NCBI RefSeq assembly: GCF_017573465.1
Contig: NZ_JAGEPF010000020.1
Coordinates: forward strand, 175,487 to 239,486
From: Actinomadura violacea
Lineage (GTDB): Bacteria > Actinomycetota > Actinomycetes > Streptosporangiales > Streptosporangiaceae
Reading direction: 5' to 3'
DNA length: 64,000 bases
Below the pieces are notes generated by a model that saw only the letters and a program-made list of their open reading frames with translations, did no database searches and was not told the DNA's origin. Within the stretch, counting starts at the first letter, position 1, and each line of letters starts with the position of its first letter. A program made the position numbers and the translations under genes. Positions 1-9,274 of this stretch are shown piece after piece.

Positions 1-5
1 CCCGC

Positions 6-290
6 ATGTTCCTGTTGCTGCTGCACTACGACGACGGCGTCCTCGGCGAGCTGGACGCGCTGATCCCCGAGCACTACGAGTACGTCGACCGGCACATGAA
101 GGCCGGGACGTTCCTGCTCACCGCGCGCCGCGACCCGCGCGTCGGCGGGGTGATCCTCGCCGACGGCACCGACCGCGAGCGCATCGAGGAGATCACCGCC
201 GGGGACCCGTTCCTGCGCACCGGACGCGTCCGCTACGAGATCATCGCGATCGAGCCGACGCGGTCGGCGCTCGCCGGCATCACGGTGTGA
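6..290 (+). CDS. YciI-like family protein
   Basis: The 94-residue product starts MFLLLLHYDDG, the usual opening of YCII/DGPF-domain proteins, and keeps the conserved H-(x)n-G-T-F-L-L core (HMKAGTFLLTARRDPRVGG, residues 31-49). These are small ferredoxin-like dimers; the family is known from YciI, but the substrate of this copy cannot be told. Only five bases precede the ATG, so a slightly earlier start outside the window is possible, although the start fits the family length. Its 3' end overlaps the end of the convergent HAD gene by 11 bp. Confidence 0.8.
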   Translation: MFLLLLHYDDGVLGELDALIPEHYEYVDRHMKAGTFLLTARRDPRVGGVILADGTDRERIEEITAGDPFLRTGRVRYEIIAIEPTRSALAGITV

Positions 291-993
291 GCAGCCCGGG
301 CAGCTCGTCCAGGGACGTGATGCGGGGCACGTCCAGGCCGTCCGGCGCGGGGGCGCCGGACCGGTCGAGCCATACGCCCGCCAGCCCGGCGGACGCGGCG
401 CCCCGCGCGTCCACGTCCAGCCGGTCGCCCACGTAGACGACGTCGCGCGCGTCCAGGCCGAGCCCGGCGCAGGCGACGCGGAAGATCTCCGGGTCGGGCT
501 TGGCCGCGCCGGTCTCGCTGGAGGTCACCAGGTACGGCAGCCGGTCCGCGAGCCCGATCCCCTCGATCTTCGCGCGCTGCTGGCCGGCGTCCCCGTTGGT
601 GATCACGCCGAGCCGCAGGCCGCGCCCCGCCAGCGCCGCGACCGGGCCGGCCACGTCGGGGAACGCGCGCCACGCGGCCGCGTACCGCTCGATGTAGCCG
701 CCGATCCACGCGTCGGCCCGCGCGTCGTCCCAGTCGCCGAGCCCGAGCTCCCGGGCCAGCGGGACGATCCGGGCGCGCCGCTGCTCGGCGAACGTCAGCT
801 CGCCCGCCAGGTACCGGTCGACCGAGGTCTCGGTCAGCTCCAGCCAGCGCCGGACGAGCCGTCCCGGCTCCTCGTCCGGGAACGACGCGGCGATCGCCTC
901 GGCCGCCGCGCCGGCGTGGTCGAGCAGCGTCCCGTCCAGGTCGAACAGGACGGCGCGCGGCGCCGGGAGCGCGCTCGGGCCCGGTCCGGTCAC
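280..993 (-). CDS. HAD-family hydrolase (phosphatase-like)
   Basis: A 237-residue protein with all four HAD motifs: DLDGT near residues 17-21 (nucleophile and acid/base Asp), the Thr of GVITNGD near 115, the Lys of GAAKPD, and the acidic VYVGDRLDVDARGA segment. It should hydrolyse a small phosphorylated metabolite in the cytoplasm; the substrate is not predictable. The GTG start overlaps the TGA of the upstream tetR-like gene as GTGA, so the two are translationally coupled. A longer in-frame reading runs further upstream, but it lies over the tetR gene in another frame and is not coding-like. Confidence 0.9.
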   Translation of the reverse strand: MTGPGPSALPAPRAVLFDLDGTLLDHAGAAAEAIAASFPDEEPGRLVRRWLELTETSVDRYLAGELTFAEQRRARIVPLARELGLGDWDDARADAWIGGYIERYAAAWRAFPDVAGPVAALAGRGLRLGVITNGDAGQQRAKIEGIGLADRLPYLVTSSETGAAKPDPEIFRVACAGLGLDARDVVYVGDRLDVDARGAASAGLAGVWLDRSGAPAPDGLDVPRITSLDELPGLLTP

Positions 994-1589
994 GTGAAGA
1001 TCCCCGCCTCGGCGAGGGCGCGCGCGGTCTCCACGACGGACGCGCGGCGGCGCGCGAGGGCCGCCTCGTCGTCGTCCTCGTCCAGGACGAGGCGGCGCAG
1101 CTGCGGGACGGCGAAGTTCCACGCGACCAGGCCGAGGATGGTGAAGATCCGGTCCTGCGTGAGGCGCGTGCCCTCCTCGCCGGCGGGGGCCCGGACCACG
1201 CCGGTGGTCTGGAACTCGCGGACCCGCGCCCGGTAGTCCTCGCGGCGCTCGGGCTCGCCCTGGACCTCGCCGCTGCCCTCCAGGGCCTCCCACAGCAGCA
1301 GCCGGACCAGGTCGGGGTTCTCCCGGTACCAGTCGAACAGCCGGCCGATCCCCTCGGCGAAGTCGGCGGCCCGGAGCTCGGCGCCGTGGCAGACCTCGTC
1401 GACCTTGGACCGCACGACCTCGCCGAACAGCTTGTCCTTGCCGCCGAAGTACAGGTAGATCGCCTGCTTGTTGGCCCGGGCCTTGAGCGCGATGCGCTCG
1501 ATCCGGGCCCCGGCGAGCCCGTGCGCGGCGAACTCGGCGGTGGCGGCGTCGAAGATCCGCCGCCGGGTGGCCTCCGCGTCGTACGTCAT
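990..1589 (-). CDS. TetR-family transcriptional regulator
   Basis: A 199-residue regulator with an N-terminal TetR helix-turn-helix (residues about 8-55: RRRIFDAATAEFAAHG ... KQAIYLYFGGKDKLF) and a helical ligand/dimer domain. The ATG at 1589 is chosen because MTYDAEATRRRI is the natural family start; a longer reading to 1637 would run through the likely operators. It is divergent from the SDR gene at 1676, and two related palindromic sites lie between them, so it probably represses itself and the SDR. It is coupled downstream to the HAD gene by a GTGA overlap. Confidence 0.92.
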   Translation of the reverse strand: MTYDAEATRRRIFDAATAEFAAHGLAGARIERIALKARANKQAIYLYFGGKDKLFGEVVRSKVDEVCHGAELRAADFAEGIGRLFDWYRENPDLVRLLLWEALEGSGEVQGEPERREDYRARVREFQTTGVVRAPAGEEGTRLTQDRIFTILGLVAWNFAVPQLRRLVLDEDDDEAALARRRASVVETARALAEAGIFT

Positions 1590-1597
1590 GCCCTGAA

Positions 1598-1658
1598 TTA
1601 AACCATCCGGTTGACTTCGCCCCTCCCGGTGGACCATGGTTAAACCAACCGGATGTTT
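1598..1658. promoter_or_regulatory. Twin TetR-type operators in divergent promoter region
   Basis: Two AT-richer dyads stand out in the GC-rich gap. One is AACCATCCGGTT at 1601-1612, with AACC/GGTT arms. The other is AAACCAACCGGATGTTT at about 1642-1658. The first contains CATCCGGTT and the second its complement AACCGGATG, so the two sites are mutual inverted repeats about 43 bp apart. They sit just before the starts of both the tetR-like gene and the SDR gene. Confidence 0.65.
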
Positions 1659-1675
1659 TATTTGAGGAGAACGCG

Positions 1676-2467
1676 ATGACCGCCATCGAGACGCCGATCC
1701 CCGTCCGCTCCCCGCTGCCCCAGGGCCTCGCCGGGCAGAGCGCCGTCATCCTCGGCGGCAGCTCCGGCATCGGCCTGGCCGCCGGCGCGATGCTGGCCTC
1801 GCTCGGCGCGCGCGTCGTGCTGACCGGGCGCGACAAGGCGCGGCTGGACGCGGCCGTCGAGCACGCCCGCGCCGCCGGCCCGGACGCCGAGGTCCTCGGC
1901 GTCGCGGGCGACGCCACCGACGACGCGGCGCTCGAGGAGACCTTCGAGCGCGCCGGCACCGTGGACCACGTCCTGCTCACCGCCGGCGGGTTCGCCGGCA
2001 CCCAGCCGATCACCGAGGTCACCCGGGACGCCGCGCGCGGGGCGTTCGACGGGCGGCTGTGGCCCGCGCTCGCCGCCGCGCGCACGGCCGTGCCGAGGAT
2101 GAACCCGGGCGGATCGATCACGCTGACGTCCGGCAACCTGATCGTCAGGCCACGGCCCGGCATGACGGTGCTCTCCGCCCTCGGCGGGATCGAGACGCTC
2201 ACCCGGGCCCTGGCCGTGGACCTCGCGCCGCACCGGATGCGCGCGAACACCGTCCGCTACGGGATGATCGACACCCCGCTGGCGCGCGGCGTGCTGAGCG
2301 CCGGCGCGGACCGGGCCGGGGACGAGGCCATGGCGGAGGCCGGGCTGCAGACCCCGCTCGGCCGCTTCGGGACCGCCGACGAGGCCGCGGCCGCCGTGCT
2401 GTTCCTCATGGCCAACCCGTACATGACGGGCGAGATCCTCACGATCGACGGGGGCCAGGACTTCTAG
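1676..2467 (+). CDS. SDR-family oxidoreductase, catalytically atypical
   Basis: 263 residues with a Rossmann fold: GGSSGIG at residues 28-34 is the NAD(P)-binding glycine motif, and ANTVRYGMIDTPL plus the C-terminal GEILTIDGGQDF are classical SDR segments. A GAGGAG ribosome site precedes the ATG. The expected Tyr-x-x-x-Lys after the active Ser is absent: the aligned stretch reads MTVLSALGGIETLTRALAVD, with neither Tyr nor Lys. It may therefore use a different chemistry or act as a binding protein. It is divergent from, and probably repressed by, the TetR-like neighbour. Confidence 0.88.
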   Translation: MTAIETPIPVRSPLPQGLAGQSAVILGGSSGIGLAAGAMLASLGARVVLTGRDKARLDAAVEHARAAGPDAEVLGVAGDATDDAALEETFERAGTVDHVLLTAGGFAGTQPITEVTRDAARGAFDGRLWPALAAARTAVPRMNPGGSITLTSGNLIVRPRPGMTVLSALGGIETLTRALAVDLAPHRMRANTVRYGMIDTPLARGVLSAGADRAGDEAMAEAGLQTPLGRFGTADEAAAAVLFLMANPYMTGEILTIDGGQDF

Positions 2468-2542
2468 GGACCGGCGGCCTCCCGGAGGCGGCGTCCGGAA
2501 AACCGGTAGGTCCCGCGGTGGCCGGTTTGCGACCATCCGTGT

Positions 2543-3172
2543 GTGGACTTCGCCGGAGACTTCGAGACGCACCTGACCGCCCGCCCCGCCGCCGCCGAGC
2601 GGCTCGCGGGGTGGGCGGCGGCGCGCGGCCTGAAGTTCGTCCACATCGTCCTGGACCGCGGCCGGGTCGCCTCGCAGCCGATGCTGACGCTGCGCACCCG
2701 CGGCACGTTCGCCGACGCCCTCGGCGACGCCGTCCGGACCACCGCCGACCTGCGCGCGGACGGCTTCGAGGTCGCGCGGGTGAAGGTCGAGGCGGCGCCG
2801 TGGAACGCGGGCGTCCCCGCCGACGACGCCGACGCGCTCGGCCCCGGGTACTACTTCGAGCACCACCTCAAGCTGCTGCTCGACCCCGGATTCGACGCGG
2901 CCGCGCTGGCCGGCGCCGCGCGCCCGCACACCGCGCACCTGTCCCGCAACGCCCGGCGCGTCCGCGCCGACGGCCGGCAGGAGCGGTTCGTCACGCAGCG
3001 CTGCCGGTGCGTGGGCGCCCGCACGGCGGCCCGGCGCCTGGACGCGCTGGCGGGCGAGTTGCGGGCGCGCGGCCACGAGATCGTCTCGGTGGAGCGGGAG
3101 TTCGTCGTGCACGACGCCGACGAGTCCCTGGACGACGGCTGGATCGAGGAGAACCCGGAGGAGACACGATGA
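2543..3172 (+). CDS. Unknown protein with two related halves, coupled to AbiEii-like NTase
   Basis: The 209-residue product starts at GTG and is not assigned to a named family here. The halves look homologous. Residues 6-90 (FETHLTARP ... QPMLTLRTRGTFADALGDA ... LRADGFEVARVKVE) resemble residues 106-200 (FEHHLKLLL ... QERFVTQRCRCVGARTAAR ... LRARGHEIVSVERE): each has F-E-x-H-L, then a Thr-rich strand, then a helix and L-R-A-x-G-x-E-(I/V). No signal peptide or membrane segment is seen. The stop overlaps the next ATG (ATGA), so it is made together with the nucleotidyltransferase-like protein. A 7-bp hairpin (2500-2506/2522-2528) precedes it. Confidence 0.75.
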   Translation: MDFAGDFETHLTARPAAAERLAGWAAARGLKFVHIVLDRGRVASQPMLTLRTRGTFADALGDAVRTTADLRADGFEVARVKVEAAPWNAGVPADDADALGPGYYFEHHLKLLLDPGFDAAALAGAARPHTAHLSRNARRVRADGRQERFVTQRCRCVGARTAARRLDALAGELRARGHEIVSVEREFVVHDADESLDDGWIEENPEETR

Positions 3173-4050
3173 CGGAGGACCCGCCGCTCCTGGGCATGGC
3201 CCCGCACGAGCCCACCCTGCAGGAGATCGCGCACGAGGGTGCGCTCGACCACGTCCTCGACGCGATCTCCTGGTCGAAGTGGGGCGAGCACCTCGTGCTG
3301 CGCGGCAGCGCGCTGATGCGCGCCTGGTACGGGCAGGACGCCCGCCGGCCCCACGACCTCGACTTCGTGGTCGACTCGGACGTCTGGGACGACGACGAGC
3401 GGCGGACCGCGGGAATCTTCGAGGAACTCTTCGACGCCATCGACCTCGCGCCCCGGACCGAGCTGATGGAGGGCCTGCGGTTCGTCCCGAGCCGGGTCGT
3501 GCGGTCGAGGATCTACGCCTACGGCGACGACTACAGCCTGGTGCGCGACAGGGCGGACGACCGGTTCGGGTTCCGGCTGACGCTGCCCTGGCACTGCGGC
3601 GACGCGAGCGGGACGGTCCAGGTCGACTTCGCCTTCGACGAGCCGCTGCACGTCCCGCCGTGCCGGACCGCCGTGCCGCGGCCGTCGGGAGAGGCGCCGC
3701 TGTATCTGAAGGCGGCGACCCCCGAGCAGTCGCTGTGCTGGAAGCTCCGCTGGCTGTGGACGGAATCGCAGCCCAAATGCAAGGACCTGTACGACACCTG
3801 GCTGCTCAGGGCCGTCCGGCCTTCCGCGAAGCTGCTGGCCGCCGACGACGACTTCGCCGACGCGGGGCTGCTCGTGGGCATGGTGTGGCGCTACGGCGAC
3901 CGGATCGAGGACGGCTTCGACTGGGACGCGTTCCGGGCGGAGCACCCCATGGTCCGCGGTTCGGCGCGGGACTACATCCGGGCCGTCGTGCGGGAGCTGA
4001 TGTGGCCGGTGTTCTACCCGGAGGAGCCGCCGCCCGCGTGGCCGGAGTGA
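3169..4050 (+). CDS. AbiEii/AbiGii-type nucleotidyltransferase
   Basis: 293 residues with a minimal nucleotidyltransferase core. LRGSALMRAW (about residues 44-53) is the GS motif. HDLDFVV (about 62-68) supplies the paired metal-binding Asp residues, VQVDFAFD (about 151-158) a third acid, and TPEQSLCWKLRWLW the conserved Lys region seen in AbiEii toxins. In the family, AbiEii-type enzymes transfer nucleotides, in some cases to tRNA acceptor ends, and are toxins or phage-defence effectors. The usual AbiEi antitoxin with its winged helix is absent; the coupled partner is the unknown gene just upstream. Transcription should stop at the hairpin at 4061-4097. Confidence 0.85.
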   Translation: MTEDPPLLGMAPHEPTLQEIAHEGALDHVLDAISWSKWGEHLVLRGSALMRAWYGQDARRPHDLDFVVDSDVWDDDERRTAGIFEELFDAIDLAPRTELMEGLRFVPSRVVRSRIYAYGDDYSLVRDRADDRFGFRLTLPWHCGDASGTVQVDFAFDEPLHVPPCRTAVPRPSGEAPLYLKAATPEQSLCWKLRWLWTESQPKCKDLYDTWLLRAVRPSAKLLAADDDFADAGLLVGMVWRYGDRIEDGFDWDAFRAEHPMVRGSARDYIRAVVRELMWPVFYPEEPPPAWPE

Positions 4051-4060
4051 ACGCGTGGAA

Positions 4061-4097
4061 GGGCCCCTGACCGGCGTCCGGTTTCGGTCAGGGGCCC
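4061..4097. terminator. Bidirectional terminator hairpin
   Basis: GGGCCCCTGACCG (4061-4073) pairs perfectly with CGGTCAGGGGCCC (4085-4097) around an 11-nt loop. It lies between the convergent NTase and chitinase genes. No T-run follows, as is common in high-GC actinobacteria. Confidence 0.75.
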
Positions 4098-4154
4098 CAT
4101 CGGGCTCGGCCGCGCTTCACGGGACGCTGGGAGGGCGCGCCCCGGGGAGCAGCG

Positions 4155-5990
<1,836 letters not shown>

Positions 5991-6040
5991 GATTCTCCGT
6001 TCGTCCGTGCCCCCGAACCAACAGGAATCCCCGCTTTTCT

Positions 6041-6059
6041 CTTAGGAAAGTTTCCTAAG
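6041..6059. promoter_or_regulatory. Perfect palindrome upstream of chitinase
   Basis: CTTAGGAAA-G-TTTCCTAAG is a perfect inverted repeat with 9-bp arms and a one-base centre. It is strikingly AT-rich for this genome and lies 51 bp upstream of the chitinase start. It has the look of an operator for a sugar-responsive repressor. It is not the DasR type (TGGTCTAGACCA). Confidence 0.7.
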
Positions 6060-6196
6060 AAATTGGGGTGATGGTAACCGGGTGAACACGGCCGTTCAAG
6101 CCCTCCCGGAGGCCCCGGGCGGCCGGGCGCCGGTGGTCTGGGCGCCTGCCTGGGGACGTACGGGACGGCCTCGCGGAGAAAGACCGGAACGGTGGT

Positions 6197-6676
6197 TCAG
6201 GCCGTCCCGAACCACCCGGGGATGTCGAGGCGCCACGGATCGGCCGGCGTCATCGCCCGCAGGGTGCCCTCCAGGGCGCGCACCCGGTCGGCGCCGAGCC
6301 GCCGGCTCCAGTCGTCCCGGATCCGGTCGAAGATCCGCGCGGATCGCATCAGCGCGTCGACGCCGTACGGGGTCAGCCGGACGATCTTGCGCCGCGCGTC
6401 CGCCGGGTCGGCGGCGCGCTCGACGTACCCGGCGCGCTCCAGCGACTCGACCATCTTGCCCGCGGCCTGCTTGGACACGCCGAGCCGGCGGCCGAGCTCC
6501 ACGGCCGTGGTGCCGTCCGGGCCGATCGCCTGGAAGACGAAGCCGTGCATCGGCCGCATGCCGGGATGGCCCTCGCGGGCGAGCTCGGCGTGCAGCTCAT
6601 CCAGGATCGCCTGGAACGCCAGGAGCAGCCGCAGCGGCAGCTCGAAGCCGGGCGGGTCGGGCGGGGCGCTTGACAT
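6197..6676 (-). CDS. MarR-family transcriptional regulator
   Basis: 159 residues with a MarR winged helix: TTAVELGRRLGVSKQAAGKMVESLERAGYVERAADPADARRKIVRLT (about residues 55-100) gives the recognition helix and the D-x-R wing. The ATG at 6676 has GAGG eight bases upstream; an in-frame TTG at 6685 is less likely. It is divergent from the cupin gene, with a dyad between them, so it probably controls itself and the cupin. The ligand is unknown. Confidence 0.92.
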   Translation of the reverse strand: MSSAPPDPPGFELPLRLLLAFQAILDELHAELAREGHPGMRPMHGFVFQAIGPDGTTAVELGRRLGVSKQAAGKMVESLERAGYVERAADPADARRKIVRLTPYGVDALMRSARIFDRIRDDWSRRLGADRVRALEGTLRAMTPADPWRLDIPGWFGTA

Positions 6677-6689
6677 GAAAGACAACCTC

Positions 6690-6707
6690 GTTGACTATAT
6701 GGACAAC
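6690..6707. promoter_or_regulatory. Probable MarR operator
   Basis: GTTGACTATATGGACAAC is an imperfect palindrome (GTTGxC ... GxCAAC) centred on an AT-rich core, in the gap between the divergent marR-like and cupin genes. A partial copy (ATTGACC) follows at 6711. The spacing suits repression of both genes. Confidence 0.6.
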
Positions 6708-6737
6708 CACATTGACCAATTTACGGGATGGGGAACC

Positions 6738-7154
6738 ATGACGCTCGTACGCAACGCCGACCGCCGCCGCACCGAGACGCCGAACGGCGTGATGACCACC
6801 CTCGCGACGCCCACCCAGGGCGGCACCGAGGGCATCGCCGTCTGGCGCGTCGACGCCACGCCCGGCCGCACCGGCCCGCTGCACGCCTTCGACACAGAGC
6901 AGGTGTGGACGTTCATCGACGGCGCCGTCACCGTCGACCTCGACGGCCGGAAGATGGAGGCCGGACCCGGCGACACCGTCGTCCTGCCTCCCCACCTGCC
7001 CCGCCAGCTGACCGCCTCGGACAAGGGCTTCACCGCTCTCGTCGCCGCCCACGCCGGCTGCCTGGCCTACGACCCCGACGCGGTCGTGGACCCGGGCAAG
7101 TGCGAGCTGGCGCCGCAGGGCGACGAGCGGATCGTCCCGCCATGGGCGCAGTGA
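6738..7154 (+). CDS. Cupin-domain protein
   Basis: 138 residues forming a single small beta-barrel. Strand motifs include GPLHAFDTEQVWTFIDGAVTVDLDGRKMEAGPGDTVVLPPHLPRQ (about residues 50-95). Only part of the usual cupin His cluster is obvious (H53, then E57, with H93 in motif 2), so metal binding is likely but not certain. A GGGG ribosome site precedes the ATG at 6738. It is divergent from marR and presumably a target of it. The substrate is not predictable; related proteins include quercetinase-like or ligand-binding cupins. Confidence 0.85.
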   Translation: MTLVRNADRRRTETPNGVMTTLATPTQGGTEGIAVWRVDATPGRTGPLHAFDTEQVWTFIDGAVTVDLDGRKMEAGPGDTVVLPPHLPRQLTASDKGFTALVAAHAGCLAYDPDAVVDPGKCELAPQGDERIVPPWAQ

Positions 7155-7176
7155 CCCTGCACCGGCGCGCGGCGGG

Positions 7177-7821
7177 TCAGCCGCCGAGATAGGCCAGGAC
7201 CGCGAGCACGCGGCGGTTGTCGTCCTCCGACGGCGGCAGCCCGAGCTTGCCGAAGATGTTGTTCGTGTGCTTGCTGATCGCCTTCTCCGTCACGAACAGC
7301 TTCGCGGCGATCGCCGCGTTCGAGCGGCCCTCGGCCATCAGCCCCAGCACCTCGCGCTCGCGGGGGGTCAGCTGCTGCAGCGGCTCCTCGCGGGCGTGCC
7401 GGGTCAGCAGCTGCGCCACCACGTCCGGATCCAGCGCGGTGCCGCCGCCCGCGACCCGCCGCACCGCCTCCACGAACTGCTTGACGTCCGACACCCGGTC
7501 CTTCAGCAGGTAGCCGATGCCGCCCGAGCTGTCCGACAGCAGCTCCCGCGCGTACAGCTGCTCCACGTGCTGCGACAGCACCAGCACCGGCAGCCCCGGC
7601 ACCTGCTTGCGGGCCTCCAGCGCCGCCCGCAGCCCCTCGTCGGTGAACGTCGGCGGCAGCCGGACGTCCACCACCGCCACGTCCGGGCGGTGCGTCGTCA
7701 GCGCCCGCAGCAGCGACGGCCCGTTGTCCACCGCCTCCACGACCTCGAAGCCGAACGCCCCGAGCAGCCTGATCAGCCCGTCCCTGAGGAGGGCGAGATC
7801 CTCGGCGATGACAACGCGCAC
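7177..7821 (-). CDS. NarL/FixJ response regulator
   Basis: 214 residues. The receiver domain has acidic residues E7-D8 at the N-terminus, phospho-acceptor Asp52 in VVDVRLPPT, and a Lys in LLKDRV. A LuxR-type HTH sits at the C-terminus (LTPREREVLGLMAEGRSNAAIAAKLFVTEKAISKH, about residues 145-190). The GTG start at 7821 lies inside the 3' end of the sensor kinase gene (49-bp overlap), so the pair is co-translated. It is the output half of the two-component system with the kinase upstream. Confidence 0.93.
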   Translation of the reverse strand: MRVVIAEDLALLRDGLIRLLGAFGFEVVEAVDNGPSLLRALTTHRPDVAVVDVRLPPTFTDEGLRAALEARKQVPGLPVLVLSQHVEQLYARELLSDSSGGIGYLLKDRVSDVKQFVEAVRRVAGGGTALDPDVVAQLLTRHAREEPLQQLTPREREVLGLMAEGRSNAAIAAKLFVTEKAISKHTNNIFGKLGLPPSEDDNRRVLAVLAYLGG

Positions 7822-9113
7822 GGCAGCTCCAGGGTCACGACGGTCGGCCCGCCGGGCGGGCTCGTCACGGCCATCGTCCCATCGAAGGCCGCGAGCCTGC
7901 GCTCGATCCCGCGCATGCCGCTCCCCGCCGCGGGGTCCGCGCCGCCCGTCCCGTCGTCCCCGATGATCATAATCAGCCGGCCGCCGGAATGCTCGATCTG
8001 GAGCCACGCCCGCGCCGCACCCGAGTGCTTGACCACGTTCGCCAGCATCTCCGCCACCGCGAAGTACGCCGCCGACTCCACCGGCGCCTCCGCGCGTCCG
8101 GGCAGGTCGACGTGCACGTCCACGGGCAGCGGCAGGGTCAGCGCCAGCGCGCGCACCGCGCCGTCGAGGCCGCGTTCGGCCAGCACCGGCGGATGGATCC
8201 CCCGGACGAGGTCGCGCAGCTCCGTCAGCGCCGTCCCGCTCGACTCGCGCGCCTCGGCGAGCAGCTTCGCCGCCATCTCCGGGTCATGCTTCATCATCTC
8301 CTCGGCCAGCCCGATGTTCATGCTCAGCGCCACCAGCCGGGCCTGCGCGCCGTCGTGCAGGTCCCGCTCGATGCGGCGCAGCTCCGCGGCGGAGGCGTCC
8401 ACCGTCTCCGACCGCGATTCCGCGAGCTGCTCGACCCGCGCGGCCAGCGCGGCGCGCGTCGGCGCCAGCAGCGACTGGGAGAACAGCGCGTGCGCCTTCA
8501 GGAACACCGGCCCGACCGGCCCCGACACCGCGATCAGCACCGCGCCCAGCACCACCGGCCCGGCGATCCCGACGACGCCCCAGTCCTTCAGCGGCCAGAA
8601 CGGGCCCCACCCGTAGTCGCTCACCCACGCCAGCCACGGCGCGACGAAGATGCCCTCCAGCCCGTACAGCGCCAGCCCTCCCGCCAGCACGCCGAGCACG
8701 AGCGCGACCGGCACGTTCACGATCGTCCACAGCAGGTCGCGCCACGACGCCGGATCGGCCAGCAGCCGCCCGAGCCGCCGGAACGGCCCGAGCCCGGCCG
8801 GCTCCGGCCGGTACGGGACGGGGATCTTCACGCCGGACCACTCGGCCGCCCACGTGCGCTGCTGGTCGGCGACCGACCGGATCGCCCGGAACACCTCCGG
8901 CACCAGGACGACGCCGACGCCCAGCGGGATGAACGCGATCGCCAGCACCGCCACGATGAACAGCGGCAGGTTCACCGCGAACGCCACGACGATCTGGAGC
9001 ACCCCGCGCAGCAGGCTGGGGAGCGTGCAGCTCAGCGCGCGGCGCCAGTACTTGCGCAGTAGCTCGCTCACCCGGTCCTCCAAGGAATCGCCATAGCGGT
9101 GGATCTCCACCAT
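7773..9113 (-). CDS. Sensor histidine kinase (HisKA_3, N-terminal sensor domain)
   Basis: 446 residues. About four hydrophobic segments (about 33-75, 128-158 and 178-203) form a membrane sensor region. A HisKA_3 dimerisation/phospho-acceptor domain follows, with RIERDLHDGAQARL (His253). The C-terminal HATPase_c part has N-box VVKHSGAARA and GDDGTGGA/GSGMRGIERR. The ATG at 9113 (MVEIHRYG) is chosen; a GTG at 9155 preceded by GGGGGAAG is a real alternative and would add 14 residues. It signals to the overlapping response regulator. Two 17-bp direct repeats lie upstream. Confidence 0.9.
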   Translation of the reverse strand: MVEIHRYGDSLEDRVSELLRKYWRRALSCTLPSLLRGVLQIVVAFAVNLPLFIVAVLAIAFIPLGVGVVLVPEVFRAIRSVADQQRTWAAEWSGVKIPVPYRPEPAGLGPFRRLGRLLADPASWRDLLWTIVNVPVALVLGVLAGGLALYGLEGIFVAPWLAWVSDYGWGPFWPLKDWGVVGIAGPVVLGAVLIAVSGPVGPVFLKAHALFSQSLLAPTRAALAARVEQLAESRSETVDASAAELRRIERDLHDGAQARLVALSMNIGLAEEMMKHDPEMAAKLLAEARESSGTALTELRDLVRGIHPPVLAERGLDGAVRALALTLPLPVDVHVDLPGRAEAPVESAAYFAVAEMLANVVKHSGAARAWLQIEHSGGRLIMIIGDDGTGGADPAAGSGMRGIERRLAAFDGTMAVTSPPGGPTVVTLELPCALSSPRISPSSGTG

Positions 9114-9138
9114 TGTGGTCGAGCGCGATCCAGGGCTC

Positions 9139-9189
9139 GGTGGTGCTAGACCCACTCTTCCCCCGCCGGACGGGTGGTGCTGGACCCAC
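9139..9189. promoter_or_regulatory. Pair of 17-bp direct repeats between kinase and tex
   Basis: GGTGGTGCTAGACCCAC at 9139-9155 recurs with one change at 9173-9189 (GGTGGTGCTGGACCCAC), exactly 34 bp apart, about three helical turns. Each copy is itself partly palindromic (GTGG ... CCAC around CTAG or CTGG). It looks like a tandem activator or repressor site; being between divergent genes, it could serve the kinase operon, tex, or both. Confidence 0.6.
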
Positions 9190-9274
9190 CGTCATTCGAC
9201 CGGTGACAAGACAACCGGCCCCGATCCCTGGACAATGCACAGGCGACACCCAGGGGAGAAAGCGAATCGAAGCT

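Noticed and set aside
3169..4050. Calling the locus a standard AbiEi/AbiEii toxin-antitoxin system
   Set aside because: The upstream partner lacks the winged-helix AbiEi features, so only the NTase family is named.
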